Shown: positions 6,425-12,817 of the stretch, in pieces
Position numbering within the stretch: the first letter of the stretch is position 1
Layout: each line of letters starts with the position of its first letter
DNA from: Acanthamoeba castellanii str. Neff
Lineage: Eukaryota; Discosea; Longamoebia; Acanthamoebidae
Reading direction: 5' to 3'
Assembly (NCBI RefSeq): GCF_000313135.1
Contig: NW_004457511.1
Span: forward strand, 17,265-30,081
DNA length: 12,817 bases
Notes under the pieces: generated by a model
What the model saw: only the letters and a program-made list of their open reading frames with translations
Database searches by the model: none
What the model was told of the DNA's origin: nothing
Program-made: the position numbers and the translations under genes

Positions 6425-9400
6425 TCACTGGAGGAGGCCTGGGATGAACGTGTTGAGGAGGTGCATCGCGTTGGCCTCCGCTGCCGTCAGCTCCAACACC
6501 TGGCGGAAGCGGAGAGAGAGCAGAGAGCGCGTGAGACGACGATGAAGAGGAGCGGTCACTGAGGTGCGGTGGGTAGGGCAGTACCTTCTTCTGCAGGACG
6601 GTGAGGGGCTTGCTGGTGAGGTTGGACAGGGAGGGGAGCGCCGAGTTGCGCTGCGGCTGCGTCGGCCTCCACTCCTCGAACACGTACTCCTGCACAGTCC
6701 AGCCATCGCCACCGGTGAGCCCGACACCGGTGGCTCCACCAAGGGCGCGGGCGAGGGAGTAAAGTACCTGGCGGTGCGCGGTCGGCGTGGTCGATTTGTC
6801 GACGTGGACGAACAGCTGCGCCAGCTTGGCGTCGCCCGACTGCAGCTTGGCGATGATGCTCTTGTCCGAGGGCACTGATCGCGCACACCGCACACCGCAC
6901 ACCGCACACCGCACACCGCACACCGCACACCGCACACCGCACACCGCACACCGCACACCGCACACCGCACACCAGTCAGTCGCGAGGCGTGCACACAACA
7001 CGCGTAATCGCACGCGGTGATGAGGCGGGCGCGCACGAAAGGAGTTGGGCGTCTGGATGCGCAGGAGGACGCCCTCGTCGTCGACCACCACGACCCGCAT
7101 GCAGCGCCATCGGGTGCCCAGGTTGACTGTCGACCGCGGCCAAAGACCGCCCCGGTCCCGCGTGTTAGTTGACCGGGGAGAGCGAGATCGGGATTGGGGG
7201 CGCGCGTGGCGTACCGGTGAGCGAGGTGATGGCCTTGGCAAACTCTTCGGTCCGGAGCTTGGCGATGTTGGTCTTGAGGGTCTCCGAGATGGCCCGGTCT
7301 CTCAGCTTGCTCGCCTGCTTCAGCTCCGCATAGGCAGCTGCACGCATGTCGCGGCGATGTTTGCCGATCGCTGGTGTGAGAAAACCACAAACCACACACG
7401 CGCGCGCGCGACTAGAAATGAAGGGGAGGAGCAGGGGTGGGGGTACGGTGGGATTGCAGCCTCGCGAGTTCGATGGCCTGCTGCAGGGCGCGGTTGATCT
7501 CCTCCTTCTCCTTCTCCTCGTGGGCCAGATCGAGCGACTTTTGCAGGGCCTAATACCGGGGTACCCGCCGCGCACCCACAAAACCAATGGTTTTATACCG
7601 CCGCGTCAGCATCCCCTCCCCAATACCCGCAGCCAATCGAGGCGGAGTTCGTTAGGAAATGGGGGAGGGGGGGGGTTACATCGACAGCCTCGGCGTGCCT
7701 GTCGAGTGCCATCAGGGCGGTACCCTGGCGGTAGTACCCTGCCGTAGGTGAGTTTGGGGGGGGGAAGGGGGAAGGACAGGCCACAGTGTGCGCGCTCGTG
7801 TCAGCAGCCGCCGTGCCGGCGCCAGAGAGAGAGAGAGAGAGAGCTTTGATTGACGGGGTGTTGATTGGATAGGCGGGGTGCGCACCCTTGGGCCAGCTGG
7901 GCGAGAGGGCCACGGTGGCGAGGGCGTCCTCGAGCGCGCGTGAATGGGCGCCGAGCCTCGCATTCACCATCGAGCGATTGCTGGTTACGCCCCCCCCCCT
8001 CCCCGTCAATCTCCAAGTCAGCCACACTATGGTGGGTACCACACGACACACGACACACACGTCACATACGACACACATACGACACACACGACACCTGTAG
8101 TAAACGTGGTTGTCGGGGTCGAGGGTGATGGCCGTGCTGTAGTGCAGCACCGCCTTCTTGAATTCCTTCTTTCCAAACGCGGTGTTGCCCAGAACCTTCT
8201 CCTGCTCAGCCTGCATTCCATATAGGATCAATATTCCATACGTATAGGGTCAATATTTATTAATAATAAATATATCTTTCTTTATATTTAAAATAAATAG
8301 ATATTTAAGCCTATCGAAAATAAGAATAATAATCGTGGGGGAGGGGCATACCTTCTTCTTGTCCGCCTCGGACACCACCTTGCTGCCGGGGCGTGGGGCA
8401 CTCGGAGTGGGCGCGGCCTCGGGCTTGCGCTGCCGGGGATGTGAGGTTCCCTGCTCGTCTGCCGGACAACGACGACGACGACGACGACATAGCCCGAGGA
8501 AGTAGAAAAGGGGCGTCAGCCTCGTCGCGACGAGCGTTGATGGGAGGGGAAGGGAGCGGTCGTGTACTCTGGATGGCCTCTTCGCATCTCTTGATCCAGT
8601 CGCACCAGCCGGGGCTGCCAAGCATATTTGTGTGACACATATACACACATATAAATAAAAAATGATTAGTACGACGACGACGATGACAATGGGTGAGGCC
8701 TGGCAGCCCAAAGAAAAGGAGCGAGAGAGGCGGCACCTCTTCTGGTTGATGCGTTTGCCCCGCACGAACACCTTGTGGGCCATCTCGTACTCGCCCAGCT
8801 CAAACAGCGCGATGCTGCCACACCCGACGCCAGGCCACCATGAGTCGTTCGCCAAGCGCGAGCGACCGCTGCTGTACGACACACACACCCCTGGCGACAC
8901 ACACACACACACATGCGGGGCTCTCGGGAGAGGTGGTACCCTTTGCGCAGGTGGGCCTTGTCGTGGGTGGGATCCAGCTGGATGGCCCGGCTGCAGTCGT
9001 CCAACGCCTCTGCGGAGGCCGTGCGTGCGTGCAGGGACATGCGCGAATGTGAGCTAAGCGACCGGTCGGGGGACGGGGAGGTGAGTACCCATTTGGTTGC
9101 GCATGTAGAGGTGTGCGGCAGCGCGGGCGGCAAAGTGGTCTGCACGCGGCTGGGGCGACTGGTCGATGGCTTGGCTGTACGCCTGCAGCGCCCCCGCGTA
9201 GTCCTCATCCACGAACAGCGCGTTGGCCCTTTGGAACAGCTCTACACACACCACCCCCACACATAGGCACATATGTAGCGCATGAAACACACACGCACAG
9301 CGGGGGGGGGGCGCTTGCATTGGAATGGGAAAATACTGCATTAAAATGAGGAGATTGCGCCATGTAAATCGATGAACGCACTCCAGCTTCAGGAAGGAGG

Positions 9401-9430
9401 TGCGGTGATCATACCCTCAGCTGCCTCCAT
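6425..9430 (-). CDS. Two-cluster TPR co-chaperone-like protein, 458 aa, 15 exons
   Basis: Exons (minus strand): 9430-9415, 9241-9089, 9009-8940, 8814-8737, 8614-8568, 8458-8352, 8210-8095, 7980-7886, 7738-7680, 7549-7447, 7370-7215, 7126-7037, 6874-6768, 6689-6585, 6499-6425. All phases match and total 1,377 nt. Residues 1-110 (MEAAEELFQRANALF, LDDCSRAIQLDP, GIALFELGEYEMAHKVF) resemble the N-terminal TPR of SGT1. A Pro-rich linker ending SEADKKK leads to a second TPR cluster (158 to about 280) with K162, N166, N197, K227 and R231, the same spacing as the EEVD carboxylate clamp of HOP, so Hsp70 or Hsp90 tails are the likely partners. A helical stretch (282-333) precedes a C-terminal domain (RCMRVVVVDDEGVLLRI, LAQLFVHVD, ending HLLNTFIPGLLQ) that I do not recognise; it lacks the CS and SGS domains of SGT1. 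The first exon is the least certain: a 5' alternative would join in another frame. Confidence 0.86.
6884..6973. repeat. Seven-base tandem repeat (CACACCG), about 13 copies, intronic
   Basis: Ninety bases of near-perfect CACACCG units fill more than half of the 162-nt intron 7036-6875 of the TPR gene. Read on the sense strand the unit is CGGTGTG, ending about eight bases before the acceptor ATCAG. Translations of the array (repeating CAVCGVR or HTAHRTP) are artefacts of the repeat and not protein. Confidence 0.95.
7824..7843. repeat. (AG)10 microsatellite in an intron of the TPR gene
   Basis: Ten AG units lie inside the intron 7885-7739. On the sense strand it is a (CT)10 tract upstream of the acceptor and may act as part of an extended pyrimidine tract. 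Confidence 0.9.
7990..8096. repeat. Poly-C run plus degenerate ACACG/ACAC repeats in an intron
   Basis: A run of ten C (7990-7999) and a cluster of degenerate CGACACACA-type units (about 8041-8096) occupy the intron 8094-7981 of the TPR gene. The repeat extends up to its donor site on the minus strand (GTGTCGTGTG). Confidence 0.8.
8211..8351 (-). other. AT-rich 141-nt intron of the TPR gene
   Basis: On the minus strand it begins GTATGCCCC and ends GGAATGCAG; splicing at phase 0 joins SEADKKK to AEQEKVLGN. The interior (about 8216-8335) is almost all A/T, with an inverted repeat ATATTTATTA...TAATAAATAT near 8253-8273. Next to the acceptor is a diverged direct repeat (ATTCCATA...TCAAT twice, 8216-8255). 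This is a sharp composition break within a GC-rich gene. Confidence 0.85.
8469..8489. repeat. (ACG)7 microsatellite in an intron of the TPR gene
   Basis: About seven ACG units lie in the intron 8567-8459. On the sense strand this is a CGT run ending just before the acceptor TCCGGCAG. Confidence 0.85.
8879..8912. repeat. (CA)n microsatellite, interrupted, in an intron of the TPR gene
   Basis: Two CA tracts separated by CCCCTGGCGA sit in the intron 8939-8815. On the sense strand they are GT/TG runs, which could supply several decoy donor sites close to the true donor GTACCA. Confidence 0.85.
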
Positions 9431-9681
9431 CCTTCGTGCTCGCGTGCTGAGCGCTCCTCTTCGTCCGCCTTTTCCTGCTCAGCAGTACTTTCGGTATCCC
9501 GTGGTGGCTGCGTGCTTGTCAAAACGTGGCATTATTATATCCAAAGTTTGCTCGGTTGGACCAACGGGGCCGGTTGGACGTAATATACACCACCAACAGC
9601 TCCCTCCGTCACGCAGCATAACACGTCGGGTGCCGGACCAGGGCCGAGAAGAGGAGACGAGGAGGAGGGTAAGGAAGAAAG
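9431..9681. promoter_or_regulatory. Divergent promoter region, about 251 bp
   Basis: This lies between the start of the TPR gene (leftward) and the start of the basic repeat protein (rightward). On the minus strand ATATAATAAT (9531-9540) is about 105 bp upstream of the TPR ATG and is a possible TATA element. For the rightward gene TAATATAC (near 9581) is a weaker candidate. Between them is the repeat set at 9553-9579. The leftmost 50 bp read as an open, Glu-rich frame on the minus strand, but no ATG opens it. Confidence 0.5.
9553..9579. promoter_or_regulatory. Direct and inverted repeat cluster with Myb-like core
   Basis: CGGTTGGAC occurs at 9553-9561 and again at 9571-9579. The first copy is also the left half of GTTGGACCAAC, a perfect inverted repeat around a single A. 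CAACGG in the spacer matches the Myb-type YAACNG core. A shared operator for the two divergent genes is plausible but unproven. Confidence 0.35.
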
Positions 9682-12363
9682 ATGGAGCAGAGCAGCCAAA
9701 CGCTCCGCACCAGACGCCGCCCGCCAAGCGGGCTCCTGTCGAGCAGTACGCCCCCCCGCTCAACCCTTCAACCACTCCGAAGCTCTTCAGAGGCCCAACC
9801 CCCCCTCCTCCCGTTGTGCATCTGTCGTACTAATATAACTCCTGGAAATGGCCACATATTATGTGTATGGTCCATGATCATCAACAACAACAACGGCAAC
9901 CTAAGGTTTGTCGGCCGGGGCGAGCGAGGCGCACAGCGTGGCCCCGACCACGGAGGGGGAAGAGTCGGAGGGCTCCGGCGACTATGACAGCGAAGAGCTC
10001 GAGGAGATCTTCTCCATCGGTACCGCACTCTTCCTTTCGTCCTCGTCCTTGCTCTTCGGGGCGGTGGTGGTCCTGGAAAGCCCTTGGACCCGGCGTGCCT
10101 TCTGATGTGCTGCACCACTGCTGTGGTCGGCTCTCGCGCATGCACGCGCATGCACGCGCATGCAGACGAGTGGCTCAAGGACCTGGACCACAACGAGATC
10201 AAGCACACGGCCAAGATCGAGCACAAGAAGCGCGAACGACGCGACCGATTCCCCAGGCACCCCCCCCCAAACCCTCTCCAAACAAGCCAAGTACCGCGCG
10301 CGCGATGGTCTTCTCTGATCTTTAGTCTTCCTCTCTGTTATCGTCACCACCTCGACCACCACTGGCTGCAGGCTGTCGGTGAAGCTGACGCTGGTCTTGA
10401 AGGGGAGCCGGAGCCGGGCGCTCAACTCGCCCAAGTCCGTCTCCGCTCGGTACGTCCCCCGGCGCATTTCCCCGCCTCTCCGTTTAGTCGACTCGCGCTG
10501 CGCACCTTGTGACGGCTGACCGCTGGCGCGCGCGCGTGCGTGAATGGCAGCCCGTCGAGCCCTCCGGCGCCGGAGGAGAGGGACGAGCAGGCTCGCACGG
10601 GGGGCAAGAAGCAGAAGCCCCGACCGCGGAGCCTGCCGCGGCCCCTCTCGCCCCAGCACCACCACCACCAGCAGCAGACCGGCGCCAAGCATGCCGTCTC
10701 GTCCGACGCCACCAGGCGCATTCCCACCATCAACGCCTCCGCCGCTGCCGCGGTGGTCACCACAGAGACGACAGCCACGGCGACCTCTTCTTCTTCACCA
10801 TCATCGTCGTCCCCGAAGAGGCCCACGCTACGAGATGTGGCGGAGGGCGGGCACGATCGAAGCGACGCAGCAGCAGCGGCACGAGGGGCAAGAAACGGAG
10901 AAGAGGAGGAAGACGACGACGACGACCTGGTGGAGCACCCCTACGTGACAAAGAAGCGGACGAGCAGCTTCACCGCCTTCCTCACGCCGCGGCGCCGCGC
11001 CCACACCCAGTCCGACGACTCGCACCCGGCCGTGGCGAAAGTTGAACACAGCCCCAGCCGCCAGCACCAGGAGAGCCTGTGGCGACGTAGCATCACCCTC
11101 ATGGGCTGGAAGTCGCCCCGCAACCACCACCACAACAAACAGCAGCAGCAGCAGCAGCAGGCCCGCAGCCCCCGACGCGGCAGCGACGACGACCACTACG
11201 ATTTTAACTCCGATCCAGCTGCGGACGAACATCATCGCGAAGGTGCACGCGACGAAAAGAACGAAGAGCAGGGGGAGAAGGGGGAAGGCCACGACAACCA
11301 TCATCATCATCATCATCAAGACAGGGCGGGCAGCGGCAAGCACGACCGGCGGGGAAAGAAGAAGCAGCGCGCGGAGGGTGAAGAGGCGGAGGAGGAAAAG
11401 AACGAAGACGGCGACGACGCCGGCGAAGGCGAAGCTGAAGGCTTCTGGCGTCGGAACTCGCGTCGGCTGAGCCTGCTCATCAAGTCGCCTCGCCGGCGGA
11501 ACCACAACACGTCGGCCGCTGCCGTGGCGGTGGCGAGCGAGCGGATGGAGCACGCCGAGCGCACATCGTCGACGACGCAGGCCCGAGAGCTGCAGCGCCG
11601 GCGCGACACAGAGGTCGACGAGGCGTCGGCGTCGTCCATCTACCTCCGCATGCAGCTCGACTTCGAGGCCCGGCTGGCCGCGCGCCCGCCCACGCCCTCC
11701 CACAGCCCGCGCAACGACGACGACATCGACAACGGGGGCGCGTGGACGATCGATCATCAGTTCTCGGGTCAGCATCAGTTGCACAATCCACATCAGCAGC
11801 GGCAGCAGCGGTGGCTGGGTGGTGATGATGACGGGGAAGAGGTGATCGCGCTCGAGAGCGGGCGGCACTACGGGCGGCGGCGGGGGTCGAGCACTGTCTT
11901 GTACTCGCCGCGCCCGGCCACGACGTCGATGATGGCGGCGCGGGCGATGGAGCTGGCAACCAGCCAGGCGGCGATCAGCGTGATCGCGACCACCACCGCC
12001 AGCCAGGCGGCGGCGGCGAGGAGCGAGGGAGGCGACCAAGGGGAGGAGGGGCCGGCCGTACCGGCAGACGACGCACCGCACACGAGCAGCAACAGCAGCA
12101 ACAGCAGCAGCCGAAGCGACGAAGCCGCTGCCACCTTGCCCAAGGCCAAGGCCAAGGCCAAGAAGAAGCGGAGGAAGGCCAGGAAAGAAGTGGAGGTAGA
12201 AGTGGACGTGGAGCGGGGGCAGAAGACGAAAAGGACGATGAGCGGTGAGGAGGGATCCGCGAGTCGGACGCCCACGCCAAGCCCGGGATGGCGAAGCCGC
12301 GTGCGACGGATGTTCTCCCGCGGTGGCGGAAGTGGAAGCGGCAAGGACCACAAGACCGTGTAG
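9682..12363 (+). CDS. Large basic low-complexity protein with WRR...KSPR modules
   Basis: Proposed exons: 9682-9826, 9906-10019, 10166-10256, 10372-10449, 10551-12363, giving 746 residues with all phases consistent. The third intron is best read as GC-AG (AG|GCACCC ... CTGCAG). A GT-AG alternative (10291-10384) also keeps frame and would give 753 residues, but the extra codons have poor G/C third-position bias. The N-terminal part is Ser/Pro/Arg-rich, followed by acidic DYDSEELEEIF and then charged EWLKDLDHNEIKH and LSVKLTLVLKGSRS. The rest is low complexity (His, Gln, Asp, Arg, Ala) with islands: FLTPRRR (about 286-292), WRR-x7-KSPR (320-333), RSPRR, WRR-x9-KSPRRR (442-459), HSPR, YSPRP, and a basic end GWRSRVRRMFSRGG. 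There is no signal peptide or membrane span. Repeated Ser/Thr-Pro-Arg suggests a phosphoprotein; nuclear or cortical location is a guess. I do not recognise the family. The first exon is the weakest part. Confidence 0.72.
10136..10164 (+). repeat. GCGCATGCAC tandem repeat (3 copies) abutting a 3' splice site
   Basis: Three nearly identical 10-base units of alternating purine and pyrimidine end exactly at the acceptor of the intron 10020-10165; the last unit becomes GCGCATGCAG. Each unit includes GCATGC, so the array is also a set of overlapping palindromes. Confidence 0.8.
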
Positions 12364-12550
12364 AAGTGCCCCCTTAGCTCGAGGATGTGCGCGATGCTAA
12401 CAACTGTACACAGCGTGTAAATGTATTACCATAATTCAACAACACAAAGAGAGAGGCCTGAGGCAGAGCTCTCGGGGTCGAGCTCTTCGACCGCTGCGAG
12501 GAAGACGGTGCTCTGGCGGATGAGCTGCATGCATGGGTGCGGAGACTGCA
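12364..12550. other. Convergent spacer before the AN1 gene
   Basis: These 187 bp hold the 3' flanks of two converging genes. A/T-rich elements lie at 12415-12450 (GTGTAAATGTATTACC, CATAATTCAACAACAC) and could direct 3' end formation on one or both strands. No other feature is seen. Confidence 0.55.
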
Positions 12551-12817
12551 TCAGGCCTTGCCGGTGAGGAAGCTCAGGAGACCGCCAGAAGAGGAGGCGC
12601 CGCGAGCGTTGTTGGTGCTACGCCGGAGCATGTGGGCTGCCGTCATGGTCTCGCGGCGTACGACGTCGCAGTTGTGGTCGCTGGGCAGGCGGTGGCCGAG
12701 GCAGTACTGGTGGGAGCACTTGGCGCACTGGATGGGCAGCAGCTCGGTCTTGCGGCATCGCTTGACGGAGCATCTCTTGGTCTTCTTGCGCTCCCTGGCC
12801 TCCGACTTGCAGCCGTC
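12551..12817 (-). CDS. AN1-type zinc finger protein (ZFAND2-like), C-terminal part
   Basis: The gene enters from the right edge and runs leftward; 88 codons and a TGA (complement of 12551-12553) are visible with no intron. The visible protein begins DGCKSEARERKK and contains a complete AN1 finger: C-x4-C-x9-C-x2-C-x4-C-x2-H-x5-H-x-C, from RCSVKRC through CAKCSHQYCLGH to SDHNC, so all eight metal ligands are present. The C-x4-C opening and the preceding GCKSE...KKTKRC linker match the second finger of the two-finger ZFAND2/Cuz1-type proteins. Those associate with the proteasome and p97/Cdc48 in arsenite and protein-misfolding stress; a similar role here is inferred. The C-terminal tail is Arg/Ser/Gly-rich, ending LLSFLTGKA, without an evident ubiquitin-interacting motif. 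The first finger, if present, lies outside the window. Confidence 0.92.
   Translation of the reverse strand, partial: DGCKSEARERKKTKRCSVKRCRKTELLPIQCAKCSHQYCLGHRLPSDHNCDVVRRETMTAAHMLRRSTNNARGASSSGGLLSFLTGKA

Noticed and set aside
6556..6972. Cys-rich CAVCGVR repeat protein on the minus strand, and HTAHRTP on the plus strand
   Set aside because: Both are translations of the CACACCG microsatellite inside an intron.
6884..8912. CRISPR-like array or telomeric repeat
   Set aside because: Repeats are simple 2 to 7 base units without spacers, inside introns of an expressed-looking gene; the unit is not a telomere sequence of known type.
10828..12351. 507-codon minus-strand open frame opposite the basic repeat protein
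   Set aside because: Val/Leu/Arg-rich shadow of His, Asp and Gly codons on the sense strand; no plausible start context or domain.
12352..12363. C-terminal HKTV as a PDZ-binding motif
   Set aside because: Class I PDZ ligands need Ser/Thr at the -2 position; here it is Lys.
1..12817. Prokaryotic defence or biosynthetic gene cluster
   Set aside because: Genes are spliced, on alternating strands and of unrelated housekeeping or eukaryote-specific families; no operon structure.

Overview
The window is nuclear DNA from a GC-rich, intron-rich unicellular eukaryote. Coding regions have G/C at most third codon positions and are cut by short GT-AG introns, mostly 65 to 230 nt, and the proteins carry long low-complexity tracts (Ser-Pro, Lys-Glu, His, Asp). 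Together with the gene types this points to an amoebozoan, most likely Acanthamoeba; that assignment is an inference from style, not from a search. I see no prokaryotic operon, CRISPR array, rRNA, tRNA, transposon or virus.

Layout: six protein genes on strictly alternating strands, so each junction is convergent or divergent. (1) 1-340 (+): 3' end of the V-ATPase subunit F gene. (2) 579-2135 (-): two-exon type I membrane protein with a signal peptide, a possible amidotransferase-like ectodomain, a Ser-Pro stalk, an acidic collar, one membrane span and a tyrosine-rich tail. (3) 2675-6226 (+): five-exon actin-binding protein with an N-terminal coactosin-like ADF-H domain and a very long Lys/Glu-rich tail, interrupted in this sequence by an apparent one-base frame break near 5461-5470. 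(4) 6425-9430 (-): fifteen-exon TPR co-chaperone-like protein of 458 residues with an SGT1-like TPR cluster, a second cluster holding a complete carboxylate clamp, and an unrecognised C-terminal domain. (5) 9682-12363 (+): five-exon basic low-complexity protein with repeated WRR...KSPR modules and probably one GC-AG intron. (6) 12551-12817 (-): 3' end of an AN1-type zinc finger gene (ZFAND2-like).

Splice sites were worked out by hand. In each spliced gene every chosen junction preserves reading phase (the TPR gene sums to exactly 459 codons including stop), which is the main support for the models. The genes do not form a pathway. Two neighbours, the TPR protein and the AN1 protein, would both fit chaperone/proteostasis work, but nothing in the sequence links them. 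The three convergent junctions are short (about 190 to 240 bp). The two divergent ones (2136-2674 and 9431-9681) contain the only regulatory-looking sequence: a perfect CRE-type site, a 14-bp palindrome, and a direct/inverted repeat set with a Myb-like core.

The most interesting items are the coactosin-domain protein with its giant charged tail and frame break, the asymmetric TPR protein with an orphan C-terminal domain, the membrane protein with a GYDEI lysosomal-type signal, and two AT-rich introns of nearly equal length in otherwise GC-rich genes.
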